NCBI RefSeq assembly: GCF_003574465.1 | Contig: NZ_QOWC01000003.1 | Span: forward strand, 34,003 to 98,002 | Length of the DNA stretch: 64,000 bases | Origin: Methylobacterium crusticola | Lineage (GTDB): Bacteria; Pseudomonadota; Alphaproteobacteria; Rhizobiales; Beijerinckiaceae | Direction of reading: 5' to 3' | Shown here: piece after piece, positions 27,048 to 35,174 of the stretch | Numbering within the stretch: the stretch's first letter is position 1 | Layout of the letters: every line of letters begins with the position of its first letter | Made by a program: the position numbers and the translations under genes | Notes under the pieces: generated by a model | Told to the model about the DNA's origin: nothing | Seen by the model: only the letters and a program-made list of their open reading frames with translations | Databases searched by the model: none

Positions 27048-27562
27048 CAGGCCTCCCCGAACGGGAAGCGGCCCCGCGGCTCCCAGGGACCGCCGAGGTA
27101 GCGCCACAGCAGCAGGCCCCGGGCCGGGAACGCCGTCGGCACGAAGGCCGCCGCGAGCTCCCGGTGCAGGGTCCGGGCGACCTCGGGCGCGACCTTGTTC
27201 TGCACCGTGAGGTGCGGCCGGAAGCCCTGGCGGTCCTGGGCGGTCAGCCACGGCGCGAAGGAGGCCGCGAGGCGCCCGCGCAGGCGCGAGACCGCGTCGG
27301 ACGCGAGCGCGTAGGCGACGCCCCGCCCGGTGAAGCGCACGCCCGTGACGGCGACCTCGGGCGCGCCGGACTCGCGCCGGGCCTCGGCGAGCAGCGTCGC
27401 GGCGATGCCGGCCTCCTCCTCGCCGGGCAGGTGGTGGAAGAGCGTGACGTGGGCCGGGATGCGGTTGAGCGCCGCCGGGAAGTACCGGCGGCGCTGCGCG
27501 TCGAAGGACGCGAAGGCGGCCTCGTCGAGGTCCAGGGTCAGGATCAGGGGATCGTGCGGCAT
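27047..27562 (-). CDS. 2'-5' RNA ligase superfamily protein
   Basis: A 171-residue 2H-phosphoesterase-fold protein. The two HxT motifs are present: IPAHVTLFHHLPG near residue 40 and FRPHLTVQNKV near residue 120. Such proteins include LigT/ThpR (2'-5' RNA ligase or cyclic phosphodiesterase), but the bacterial role is mostly unknown. I start at ATG 27562 (MPHDPLILTLDLDE), where the first beta strand begins; a GTG at 27592 would add 10 residues. The stop overlaps the PAP2 start, so the pair probably forms one unit. The upstream neighbour is divergent. Confidence 0.8.
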   Translation of the reverse strand: MPHDPLILTLDLDEAAFASFDAQRRRYFPAALNRIPAHVTLFHHLPGEEEAGIAATLLAEARRESGAPEVAVTGVRFTGRGVAYALASDAVSRLRGRLAASFAPWLTAQDRQGFRPHLTVQNKVAPEVARTLHRELAAAFVPTAFPARGLLLWRYLGGPWEPRGRFPFGEA

Positions 27563-27635
27563 CGTCGCTGCGAGATGGCGCGCGATCCGCACAAGTCCAA
27601 GGCCTTCCGTCCGAGGGCATGGAGCGCGCCGCGGC

Positions 27636-27685
27636 CGCGCCGCTGTTCAGGCGCCGCCGCCGCGCCGCTGTTCAGGCGCCGCCGC
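27636..27685. repeat. Perfect 25-base tandem duplication
   Basis: Bases 27636-27660 and 27661-27685 are identical 25-base copies (beginning CGCGCCGCTGTTCAGG). The unit is not a multiple of three, so it shifts the reading frame. This argues that the AlgX-like gene starts downstream of it, at ATG 27703. Confidence 0.9.
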
Positions 27686-27702
27686 CGCGGCTACACGGCC
27701 TG

Positions 27703-28644
27703 ATGCGCAGCGGCGACATGGTCCATATCGGCCGGGACGGCTGGCTCTTCCTCGTCGGCGGCACCAACCGGGTGCGCCATCAGTACCGGGCCTCCCTGCC
27801 CGTCGCCTGGCGGCTCTGGCGCTGGCGGCGCCTGGTCGCGCGGCGCACCGCCCGGGCGGCGGGCCTCGGCATCCGCTGCTTCCACGTCGTCGTGCCGGAG
27901 AAGCTCAGCGTCTACGACGACCGCCTCGACGGTCTGGCGCTCGATCCCGCCCTGTCGCCGGCCCGGCGGCTCGGCGCGGGCCTCGCCCGCTCCCCGGCGG
28001 CCGGGGCCTGGATCGACCTCGTCGGGCCCATGCGGGCGGCGCGGGACGACGGCCCGCCGCTCTACCTGCGCACCGACACCCACTGGAGCCCCGAGGGCTG
28101 CCGGCTCGCCTTCGCGGCGATCATGCGGGCGGTCGGGGCGACGCCGCCGGCCGACCTCGCCGAGCGGCCGTCCCACGACAGCGAGGCGGTGCGCGACCTC
28201 GGCGCCAAGCTCGATCCGCCGCCGCGCGAGACCATGCGGATCCCCCTCGTCCAGCGCGACGCGGTGCGCACCTACGCGAGCCCCCTGGTGGCCGCCTACG
28301 AGGCGCAGGGCCGGGCCGCCGACCTGCACGTCGGCGCCCACGTGGTGTTCCGCAACGAGAGCCCCGGGGCCGACCCGCGCACCCTGATGCTGTTCGGGGA
28401 TTCCTGCGCCCACTTCACGCCGATCTTCCTCACCGGCCTCCTGGCCGAGAGTTTTCGCGAGGTCCACTTCGTCTGGTCGTCGAGCCTCGACTGGGGCTAC
28501 GTCGCCCGGGTGCGCCCGCACCTGCTCCTCGTCGAGATGGCGGAGCGCTTCATGACCCGCCTCCCGGCCGACCGGTTCGACATCGAGGCCGCGGGCGCCG
28601 CCCGCCTCGCCCGGATGGACGCGGCGGCCGCGGTGGCGATCTGA
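27703..28644 (+). CDS. AlgX/AlgJ-type SGNH hydrolase-like protein
   Basis: A 313-residue protein with the alginate O-acetyltransferase AlgX/AlgJ SGNH-like domain. The DxH catalytic pair is in LRTDTHWSPEGCRLAF, and the serine block is LMLFGDSCAHFTPIFLTGLL; the start, IGRDGWLFLVGGTN, is the family's opening motif. Relatives transfer or remove acetyl groups on exopolysaccharides together with an MBOAT protein; none is nearby. There is no clear signal peptide from ATG 27703, so export is doubtful unless the true start is earlier; the upstream sequence holds a 25-base frame-shifting repeat. Acceptor sugar is unknown. Confidence 0.75.
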   Translation: MRSGDMVHIGRDGWLFLVGGTNRVRHQYRASLPVAWRLWRWRRLVARRTARAAGLGIRCFHVVVPEKLSVYDDRLDGLALDPALSPARRLGAGLARSPAAGAWIDLVGPMRAARDDGPPLYLRTDTHWSPEGCRLAFAAIMRAVGATPPADLAERPSHDSEAVRDLGAKLDPPPRETMRIPLVQRDAVRTYASPLVAAYEAQGRAADLHVGAHVVFRNESPGADPRTLMLFGDSCAHFTPIFLTGLLAESFREVHFVWSSSLDWGYVARVRPHLLLVEMAERFMTRLPADRFDIEAAGAARLARMDAAAAVAI

Positions 28645-28798
28645 CTGCCCCTGTCGGCGCGCGCGGCGCGCCCCACCTAGAGCGCTGTCCCCGGGAATGG
28701 AGACCGGTGCGGCGCCGGGGAGCGCGTCGGCGCGGGGCGTTCAGGGCGGCGCCCGGCCGCGGCGCCGGCGGTGCTCCGGGCGGGCGAGGGAGGATGCG

Positions 28799-29785
28799 AT
28801 GGGGCTGCTCGTCGAGGGCGTCTGGCAGGACCGCTGGTACGACACCAAGGAGACCGGCGGGCGCTTCGTGCGCAAGGATTCCGCCTTCCGCAACTGGGTC
28901 ACGCCCGACGGCGCGCCCGGGCCCTCCGGGGAGGGCGGGTTCCCGGCCGAGGCCGGGCGCTACCACCTCTACGTCTCGCTGGCCTGCCCGTGGGCCCACC
29001 GCACCCTGATCGTGCGGGCCCTCAAGGGCCTCGAGGACCTGGTCTCGGTCGGCGTGGTCGATCCGCACATGGGGGCGGAAGGCTGGGTGTTCGGCGACAC
29101 GCCGGGCGCCGGCCCCGACGCGGAGAACGGCGCCCGGCGCCTCTACGAGATCTACCGGATGGCCGACCCCGCCCATACGGGCCGCGTCACCGTGCCGGTG
29201 CTCTGGGACCGGGCGCGCCGGACCATCGTGTCGAACGAGTCGGCCGAGATCGTCCGGATGCTGAACACCGCCTTCGCGGCCCTCGGCGCCACCGGCCCGG
29301 ACCTCTGCCCGGACGACCTGCGGCCGGAGATCGACGCCCTCAACGCCCGGGTCTACGACCGGGTCAACAACGGCGTCTACAAGGCCGGCTTCGCCACCGC
29401 GCAGGAGGCCTACGCGGAGGCCGTCGCGGCGCTGTTCCAGGAACTCGACGCCCTCGACGCGCGCCTTGCCCGCGGCCGCTACCTCCTCGGCGAGCGCCTG
29501 ACCGAGGCCGACATCCGGCTGTTCACCACGCTGGTGCGCTTCGATCCCGTCTACGTCGGCCACTTCAAGTGCAACCTGCGCCGCATCGCCGACTACGCGA
29601 ATCTCGCGCCCTACCTGCGCGACCTCTACCAGACCCCCGGCATCGCCCCGACGGTCGACCTCACCCACATCAAGCGCCACTATTACGAGAGCCACCCGAG
29701 CATCAACCCGACCGGGATCGTGCCCCTCGGGCCGGTGCTGGATTACGGGGCGCCGCACGACCGGGCGCGGCGGTTCGGCGGGTAG
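28799..29785 (+). CDS. Glutathionyl-hydroquinone reductase (YqjG/ECM4 type)
   Basis: Xi-class glutathione transferase that reduces glutathionyl-hydroquinones through a catalytic cysteine. The 328 residues have an N-terminal thioredoxin fold with the active site SLACPWAHRTLIVRAL (Cys near residue 60), the typical inserted loop (GDTPGAGPDAENGARRLYEI), then the all-alpha C-terminal domain with ERLTEADIRLFTTLVRFDPV and YVGHFKCNLRRIADY, and a conserved end, HYYESHPSINPTGIVPLGP. I chose ATG 28799 over an upstream ATG because the extra 34 residues are Arg/Gly-rich and unlike the family. It probably helps detoxify quinones. Confidence 0.93.
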   Translation: MGLLVEGVWQDRWYDTKETGGRFVRKDSAFRNWVTPDGAPGPSGEGGFPAEAGRYHLYVSLACPWAHRTLIVRALKGLEDLVSVGVVDPHMGAEGWVFGDTPGAGPDAENGARRLYEIYRMADPAHTGRVTVPVLWDRARRTIVSNESAEIVRMLNTAFAALGATGPDLCPDDLRPEIDALNARVYDRVNNGVYKAGFATAQEAYAEAVAALFQELDALDARLARGRYLLGERLTEADIRLFTTLVRFDPVYVGHFKCNLRRIADYANLAPYLRDLYQTPGIAPTVDLTHIKRHYYESHPSINPTGIVPLGPVLDYGAPHDRARRFGG

Positions 29786-29820
29786 AACCCGCCCGGGGGC
29801 GCCCCGCGGCGCGGCCGCGT

Positions 29821-29991
29821 TCAGGGCAGCGCCCGCTCCGGCAGCAGGTCGGCCGCGGACCCGTCGGCCGCGAGCGCCCCGCGCAGCGGCGCGTCGCGCG
29901 CGACGAGGTTCGCGTCGGCGAGGGGCGGGCTCCGGTCGAGGACCTCGCGGGTGTCGGCAATCCTGGCGCGCCGGCCCGCCCGGGCCCGCAA
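29821..29991 (-). pseudogene. Probable relic of an AidB-type acyl-CoA dehydrogenase N-terminus
   Basis: In the gap between the GST gene and the EI24 gene, one minus frame encodes TREVLDRSPPLADANLVARD and APLRGALAADG. This aligns with the start of AidB (E. coli THTVFNQPIPLNNSNLYLSD, then ALCEAVTREG): Thr, Val, Pro-Leu, Asn-Leu, Asp, Leu and Gly agree in order. The frame ends 14 codons later at a TGA (29821-29823), so the dehydrogenase body is missing. An in-frame TTG at 29991 is the only start-like codon. I read it as a degraded remnant; a small functional protein is less likely. Weak alignment, made by eye. Confidence 0.4.
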
Positions 29992-30012
29992 CGGGCGTCA
30001 GCGCGACGGGCG

Positions 30013-30729
30013 TCAGCGCAGCTGGCGGCGCGCCTCGGGCGGCAGCAGCAGGCGCTCCCGGCTGAGGCCCTTGTGGACGTGGACCATCAGGGCGATGCCG
30101 AAGAGCGGCGTGACGAGGTTGAGGATCGGCACCACCATCAGGCCCGCCAGCACGGCACCCGCCAGCATCACGGTCGCCGCGTGGTGGCGGCGCATCTCGC
30201 CCGCCTCCCGCAGCGGGCGGAAGCGCGCGGCGGCGAGCTCGAAGTATTCCCGGCCGAGCAGGTAGGTGTTGGCGCCGAAGAAGGCCAGCAGGTTGACGCC
30301 CGGCACGAAGAACAGCGCCAGCGCCACGACGTTGACGAGGAGCGCCAGCCCGGCGAAGCGCAGGGTGTAGAGCAGGGCCGGGCCGAGCGCCATCGCCCGG
30401 CCCGGGACCTCGTCCGGAAAATCGGTCCCCTCGACGATCGCGGCCGCGTCGTCGAGGAAGTAGCCGGCGACCAGGATCGAGACCGGCGGCAGGATGTAGG
30501 CGAGCCCGAGGAACAGCCCGGCGCCGGCCAGGAACGACGCCACGGCGTTGACGAAGGCGTAGTCGGTCGAGAGCGGGTGGGCCGCGATCAGGGCGCCGAT
30601 CAGGCGCGTGAGCGCGAACCAGACCAGGACCAGCAGCCCGATCGTGAGGGCGAGCGACTTCCACAGGATCTGCCGCAGGGGGGGCGAGAATACCTGTCGG
30701 ATGGCCGCGAGGGCGGCTTTGATCAGCAT
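30013..30729 (-). CDS. EI24 domain-containing (CysZ-like) membrane protein
   Basis: A 238-residue membrane protein with four to five hydrophobic segments: LTIGLLVLVWFALTRLIGAL, FLAGAGLFLGLAYILPPVSI, ALLVNVVALALFFVPGVNLL and TVMLAGAVLAGLMVVPILNL. The layout and the LREAGEMRRHHAATVM and NLVTPLFGIALMVHVHK segments fit the EI24/CysZ family; CysZ moves sulfate, but the alphaproteobacterial members are not characterised. The start is ATG 30729; upstream in-frame sequence belongs to the divergent DUF3775 region. It stands alone and diverges from that gene. Confidence 0.82.
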   Translation of the reverse strand: MLIKAALAAIRQVFSPPLRQILWKSLALTIGLLVLVWFALTRLIGALIAAHPLSTDYAFVNAVASFLAGAGLFLGLAYILPPVSILVAGYFLDDAAAIVEGTDFPDEVPGRAMALGPALLYTLRFAGLALLVNVVALALFFVPGVNLLAFFGANTYLLGREYFELAAARFRPLREAGEMRRHHAATVMLAGAVLAGLMVVPILNLVTPLFGIALMVHVHKGLSRERLLLPPEARRQLR

Positions 30730-30874
30730 GGGGATCCCCGGGAGCGAGCGCGTGCGCCGTCTTGCTGCGGGACGACGCGGGCGTCCAGAGGGCAGGGCCC
30801 GAACCCGCACCCGCTTCGCGGGTTGAGGCATCGTCGCGGCGCGGCCGGGACGCGAGCCTGAGGAGAGACGAGAC

Positions 30875-31264
30875 ATGGACATCGCCGTGGAGACGGTCTG
30901 TGACTTCATCCTGCGGGCCCGCGCCCTCGACGTGAAGGACGGCGACAGCGACCCGGATTCCGGCTCGAACCCCATCGACGACGGCGCCCGGGACGTCCTC
31001 GTGGACGGGACCGACGACGCCACGGAGGAGGAGCTGCGCGCCGTGGTGGAGGGGCTCAACGACGACGAGCGGGCCGAGCTGGTGGCGATCCTCTACATCG
31101 GCCGCGGCGACATGGAGCCCGAGGAATGGGCGGACGCCGTCCGCCTCGCCCGCGAGCGCGAGGCCGCCGGCAGCCGCCCGGCCGATTACCTCCTGGGGAT
31201 CCCGAACGTCGGCGACCTGCTGGAGGAGGGCCTGGCCGGCCTGGGGCTGAGCTGCACCGCCTGA
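30875..31264 (+). CDS. DUF3775 family protein
   Basis: A 129-residue acidic protein of unknown function. It fits DUF3775: METVCDFILRARAL-like start (IAVETVCDFILRARALDVKD), an Asp-rich linker, then LNDDERAELVAILYIGRGDM and ADYLLGIPNVGDLLEEGLAG. The DERAELVAL(M/I)WIGRG stretch is the family hallmark. It is soluble and probably all-helical. GAGGAGAG precedes its ATG. It diverges from the EI24 gene and converges with the carboxylate-amine ligase gene, so it is transcribed alone. Confidence 0.82.
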   Translation: MDIAVETVCDFILRARALDVKDGDSDPDSGSNPIDDGARDVLVDGTDDATEEELRAVVEGLNDDERAELVAILYIGRGDMEPEEWADAVRLAREREAAGSRPADYLLGIPNVGDLLEEGLAGLGLSCTA

Positions 31265-31311
31265 GGATCCTTGCACGGGCGTCGCCCGGCGCCCGGGGCG
31301 CCGGCCGGCCC

Positions 31312-32448
31312 TCAGTGCCGGGTCGGGTTCGCCCCGATGGTCTCGGCGGTGAGCCAGTCCACCACCCCGACGAGGGCCTCGCGCGGCGGCAGGCCGCGGC
31401 CTTGCGCCTCCGTGAAGAGCGCGAGCTGGCGGTCCGCGCTGGTGCCGCGGGCGACGATCCAGCGGGCGAGGTCGAGCTCGGCCGCGCAGCCCAGCGCCTC
31501 GGCGTCCTGCGCCAGCAGGCCGAGGGTCTCGGCGAGCACTGCCCGGACGGGCCGGACGGTGCGGGACGCCTCGCACACGAGGCCGCCGTGGATGCCGTAG
31601 CGCTGCGCGCGCCAGCAATTCTCCGCCGCGATCGCCTGCGAGGCCCCGGTGAGCCCGCGGTTGAGGTCCGGCTCCGCCGCGAGCCGCCGCACGAGGCAGC
31701 GGTACAGGGCCGCGATCGCGAGGGCGTCGTCGAGGCGCGTGCAGCTGTCGGCGATGCGCAGGTCGAGGGTCTGCCCCCCGGGCGAGGGGCAGATCACCCA
31801 CCAGATGTGGCGCGGATCGTCGATGGCGCCCGCCGTCACCAGGGTGTCGCGGTAGCGGGCGAGGTCCGCCTCCCCGGCGAACAGGGGCGGCAGGCCGCTG
31901 CGGGGCAGCTCGCGCGCCGCCGCGAGCCGGTAGCCGAGCAGCCCGGTGCGCTGCGCCTGCCAGAACGGCGAGGAGGTCGAGAGGGCGAGCAACAGGGGCA
32001 GGAAGGGCTGGATCCGGTTCATCAGGTCGACGCGCGAGACGTCGTCCGGCACGCGGACCTGCACGCTGAGGCCGCAGACCACCGCGCGGCTGCCCACCAT
32101 CTGGAGGTCGCGCAGCACCCGGCCGCGGGCGGCCTGGTCGCGGGGGCGCACGCGGCTCCAGAGCGCGAGCGGGTGGGTGCCCGCCGCCAGGAGGCCGAGG
32201 CCCCGCGCCGCCGCGAGGGCGCCGATGCCGGAGCGCAGGGCCGTCAGGGCCCGGCGCAGGTCCGCGAAATCGCCGAGCGGCGGGGTCGACCAGATGAGCT
32301 GCGGCTCCATCAATTCGGTGCGCGCCCCCGGGAAGGCCGCCCGGGTGGCGGCGAGGAATTCCCGGGCGCGGGCACGGGCCGCGTCGCGCTTCACCGCGTC
32401 GGTGATGAAGACCTCCTCCTCGATGCAGACGTCGAACTCGGCACGCAT
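31312..32448 (-). CDS. Carboxylate-amine ligase, YbdK/GCS2 family
   Basis: A 378-residue member of the GCS2 (glutamate-cysteine ligase 2) family. The ATP-grasp-like glutamate-ligase fold is seen from MRAEFDVCIEEEVFITD (the ExE metal motif), through MVGSRAVVCGLSVQVRVPDD, to HIWWVICPSPGGQTLDLRIA and DLNRGLTGASQAIAAENCWR. YbdK makes gamma-glutamylcysteine weakly in vitro; its true substrate is unknown. The Glu-Glu-Glu near the N-terminus replaces the usual GVEEEF. The gene stands alone between DUF3775 and rsmE, both in other units, so it gives no pathway hint. Confidence 0.85.
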   Translation of the reverse strand: MRAEFDVCIEEEVFITDAVKRDAARARAREFLAATRAAFPGARTELMEPQLIWSTPPLGDFADLRRALTALRSGIGALAAARGLGLLAAGTHPLALWSRVRPRDQAARGRVLRDLQMVGSRAVVCGLSVQVRVPDDVSRVDLMNRIQPFLPLLLALSTSSPFWQAQRTGLLGYRLAAARELPRSGLPPLFAGEADLARYRDTLVTAGAIDDPRHIWWVICPSPGGQTLDLRIADSCTRLDDALAIAALYRCLVRRLAAEPDLNRGLTGASQAIAAENCWRAQRYGIHGGLVCEASRTVRPVRAVLAETLGLLAQDAEALGCAAELDLARWIVARGTSADRQLALFTEAQGRGLPPREALVGVVDWLTAETIGANPTRH

Positions 32449-32601
32449 GCGAGAACCTCCGGGAGGGCACGTCGGGTCGGGGCCGATCCCGCCGCGGGCG
32501 CGCGCTCCGGCGGGGACGCGGCGCGGCGAATCGGCGGGGGCTCGCCCGCCGCCCGCCGGGGCGCCCCGATATCAAGGCGCGGCCGGCGTGGCGAGGGGGC
32601 G

Positions 32602-33381
32602 TCAGGCCGCGGGGCGCCCGTCGCCGAGCACCGCCTGCACCAGGGCCAGCACCGCCACGGCGGCGGTGTCGGCCCGCAGGATGCGCGGACCGAGCGAGAG
32701 GCGCACGGTGCCGGGCCGCTCGAGGATGAGGCCGCGCTCCTCCGGGGTGAACCCGCCCTCGGGTCCGATCACGACGGCGAGCCGCGGGCGCGCGTTCCGC
32801 CCCGGCCCGCCTCCCGTGGCCCCGGCGCGGCGCAGCGCCTCGATCGGGTCGGCGACCGGGGCGTCCTCGTCGCAGAACACGACGAGCCGCTCCGGCTCAG
32901 TCTCGGCCAGGGCCGCCGCCAGGGTCGCGGCCTCGCGGATCTCCGGCAGGGCCAGGATGCCGCACTGCTCGGCGGCCTCGATGGCGTTGGCGCGCAGGCG
33001 CTCCGGCTTGATCCGGTCGCCCTGCGTGCGGCGGGTGAGGACGGGCCGGATCACGCTCGCGCCCATCTCCACCGCCTTCTGGGCCACGTAGTCGAGGCGG
33101 GCCGCCTTCAGGGGGGCGAAGAGGTAGTGCAGGTCGCCCGGCGGGGTCTGCGGCCGGGTGCGCTCCCGCAGCACGAGGTCGGCGGCCTTGCGGCCGGTGG
33201 GCACGATCTCGGCCCGCCACTCGCCGTCGCGCCCGTTGAAGACCAGCACGGGCTCGCCCTCGGTCCGGCGCAGCACCGTGAGCAGGTAGTTGGCCTGCGC
33301 CCGGTCGAGGGAGTGCCGCAGGCCCTCGCTCAGGGGGACGTCGAGGAAGAGCCGGGGAGCGCTGAAATCGTATGCCGCCAT
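32602..33381 (-). CDS. rsmE: 16S rRNA (uracil1498-N3)-methyltransferase
   Basis: SPOUT-class enzyme that methylates U1498 in helix 44 of 16S rRNA. The 259 residues begin MAAYDFSAPRLFLDVPLSEG (the N-terminal PUA-like domain) and contain the SAM-binding knot VVIGPEGGFTPEERGLIL and the C-terminal LSLGPRILRADTAAVAVLAL, both diagnostic. EMGASVIRPVLTRRTQGDRI lies between. I start it at ATG 33381; upstream in-frame sequence is Arg-rich and lies in the divergent intergenic region. It is transcribed toward the carboxylate-amine ligase but 150 bases separate them. Confidence 0.94.
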   Translation of the reverse strand: MAAYDFSAPRLFLDVPLSEGLRHSLDRAQANYLLTVLRRTEGEPVLVFNGRDGEWRAEIVPTGRKAADLVLRERTRPQTPPGDLHYLFAPLKAARLDYVAQKAVEMGASVIRPVLTRRTQGDRIKPERLRANAIEAAEQCGILALPEIREAATLAAALAETEPERLVVFCDEDAPVADPIEALRRAGATGGGPGRNARPRLAVVIGPEGGFTPEERGLILERPGTVRLSLGPRILRADTAAVAVLALVQAVLGDGRPAA

Positions 33382-33655
33382 GGATCCCTGCTCGCCGAGG
33401 TCGGCCGGGCCTGTCAACCGGGCGGGGTCCCGTGTGGCGCGGGCGACACAGGCCGGCCGGCTCGCGCGGGCATCGCGGCGCCGCCGCGCCGGGGCGCGCC
33501 AAAGCCGCCACAATCCTGTGCGGAAACGCGGGCTTCGCCGGGAGCGGCAAGGATTTCCTCGGGGATGCCGGATGCGCCGCCGACGGGCGCGCCGCACCAC
33601 CCGGGGCCGCCGTGGTGGTGCCGGCCCGGGGCTGATTCGGGCTTGGGGGAGAAGG

Positions 33656-34144
33656 ATGATTCGCATGTTCCGTGTCACCGTGGCGGCGCTGGCCGGAAGC
33701 CTGGTCGGCGGGGTGCTCCTGAGCGGGGCCGCCCTGGCGCAGGGCGTCGATTGCGCCGGGATCCAGACGACGCTCACCGAGCGCAAGGACATCGTCGCGA
33801 AGGTCAACGCGGCCTCGCAGACGAAGAAGGCCAAGCTCACGGCCGCCCAGGCCTGCGCGCTCTTCGGCAAGCTTCAGGCGAACGGCACCGAGGGCCTGAA
33901 GTGGATCACCGCCAACAAGGATTGGTGCTCGATCCCGGATTCCTTCGTGGAGGGCTTCAAGGCCGACCACAGCAAGGTCACGACCCTGCGCGGCAAGGTC
34001 TGCAACGCGGCCCAGCAGCAGGCCGTGATGGAGAAGAAGGCCCGCGCCCAGGCGGCGCAGAACGCCGGCGGCGGCGGGGGCGGCGGCCTCCTCGGCGGCC
34101 CGGGCCTGACCGGCAGCTTCCGGGTGCCGCAGGGGGCGCTGTGA
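33656..34144 (+). CDS. Secreted protein of unknown family, Cys-containing with Gly-rich tail
   Basis: A 162-residue protein with a good signal peptide (FRVTVAALAGSLVGGVLLSG, cleaved after ALA). The mature part has four Cys (in QGVDCAGIQTT, LTAAQACALFG, NKDWCSIPDSF, RGKVCNAAQQQ), which could form two disulfides in the periplasm, and many Lys. The end is a glycine run followed by LTGSFRVPQGAL. I recognise no family name; similar short exported proteins occur in related genomes as hypotheticals. GAGAAGG lies before ATG 33656. A perfect palindrome follows the stop at once, so it forms its own transcript. It diverges from rsmE. Confidence 0.7.
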   Translation: MIRMFRVTVAALAGSLVGGVLLSGAALAQGVDCAGIQTTLTERKDIVAKVNAASQTKKAKLTAAQACALFGKLQANGTEGLKWITANKDWCSIPDSFVEGFKADHSKVTTLRGKVCNAAQQQAVMEKKARAQAAQNAGGGGGGGLLGGPGLTGSFRVPQGAL

Positions 34145-34148
34145 TCCC

Positions 34149-34173
34149 CCTCCCGGTCGGACCGACCGGGAGG
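34149..34173 (+). terminator. Perfect palindrome just after the secreted-protein gene
   Basis: CCTCCCGGTCGG (34149-34160), one centre base, and CCGACCGGGAGG (34162-34173) form a hairpin of about 10-11 base pairs, four bases after the stop codon. No T run follows. Confidence 0.6.
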
Positions 34174-34188
34174 CCCGCCGCCGGGCAG

Positions 34189-34219
34189 GTGCGCCGCGCG
34201 GACGCTTCGCGCGGCGCAC
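34189..34219 (+). terminator. Second strong hairpin, directly before ubiA
   Basis: GTGCGCCGCGCG (34189-34200) and CGCGCGGCGCAC (34208-34219) pair over 12 positions around the loop GACGCTT. It ends 13 bases before the ubiA start, so it either backs up the terminator upstream or affects ubiA expression. Confidence 0.55.
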
Positions 34220-34232
34220 CGGCCCGGCCGGC

Positions 34233-35174
34233 ATGATGGCGGCGAACGACCGCCCCGTCGCCGATGCCGTGCGCGGGCACTGGGTCGACCGGCACGCGCC
34301 GGCGGCCGTCCGCCCCTACCTGCGCCTCGCCCGCATCGAGCGGCCGATCGGCTGGTGGCTCCTGCTGCTGCCGTGCTGGTGGTCGGCCTCCCTGGCGGCG
34401 ATCGCGGCGGGACGGATCGGGCCGGACGCCTGGCACCTCGTGCTGTTCCTGGTCGGCGCCGTCGCCATGCGCGGGGCCGGCTCGACCTACAACGACATCG
34501 CCGACCGCGACCTCGACGCCCGGGTCGAGCGCACCCGCCTGCGCCCGCTGCCCTCCGGGCGCCTGCGCGTGCGCCACGCCCTCGCGTTCCTGGCGGTCCA
34601 GGCGCTGGTCGGGCTCGCGGTGCTGCTGCAATTCAACCGCTTCGCGATCCTGGTCGGCATCGCCTCCCTCGCCCCGGTGGCGATCTACCCTTTCATGAAG
34701 CGGGTGATGCCGGTGCCGCAGCTGGTGCTCGGGCTCGCCTTCGCGTGGGGGGCCCTGATGGGGTGGGCCTGCCTCCTCGGCCGCCTCGACGCGCCGGCCC
34801 TGTGGCTCTACGCGGGCGCCATCGCGTGGGTGATCGGCTACGACACCATCTACGCGGTGCAGGACATCGAGGACGACGAGATCGCCGGCATCAAGTCCTC
34901 GGCGCGCTTCTTCGGCACCCGCGTGCGCGAGGCGGTGGCGGCCTGCTTCCTCGTCACGGTGCTCTGCCTCGGCCTGGCGCTGCGGGGCGCGGGCGCCGGC
35001 CCGGTCGGGCTCCTCGGCCTCGCCCTGTTCGCCGGCCACCTCGCCTGGCAGGTCTGGCGGCTCGAGCCCCGGGACGGGGCGGGTGCCCTGCGGCTGTTTC
35101 GCGCCAACCGCGACGCCGGGCTGATCCTGTTCGCCGGGCTCACCCTCGACGCGATCTGGCAGGGCCTCGCCTGA
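34233..35174 (+). CDS. ubiA: 4-hydroxybenzoate octaprenyltransferase
   Basis: Membrane prenyltransferase that adds the polyprenyl tail to 4-hydroxybenzoate in ubiquinone synthesis. The 313 residues hold the two Asp-rich diphosphate sites: STYNDIADRDLDARVERTR (NDxxDxxxD) near residue 90 and YDTIYAVQDIEDDEIAGIKS near residue 210, with RPLPSGR between, plus about eight hydrophobic helices starting GWWLLLLPCWWSASLAAIA. There are two ATG codons at 34233 and 34236; either may be used. A 12-base-pair hairpin lies just ahead. The next gene converges from the other strand. Confidence 0.95.
   Translation: MMAANDRPVADAVRGHWVDRHAPAAVRPYLRLARIERPIGWWLLLLPCWWSASLAAIAAGRIGPDAWHLVLFLVGAVAMRGAGSTYNDIADRDLDARVERTRLRPLPSGRLRVRHALAFLAVQALVGLAVLLQFNRFAILVGIASLAPVAIYPFMKRVMPVPQLVLGLAFAWGALMGWACLLGRLDAPALWLYAGAIAWVIGYDTIYAVQDIEDDEIAGIKSSARFFGTRVREAVAACFLVTVLCLGLALRGAGAGPVGLLGLALFAGHLAWQVWRLEPRDGAGALRLFRANRDAGLILFAGLTLDAIWQGLA

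Noticed and set aside
28550..32575. A minus-strand open frame of over 1300 codons
   Set aside because: It crosses several recognised genes on both strands and has no family-like sequence of its own; it is a GC artefact.
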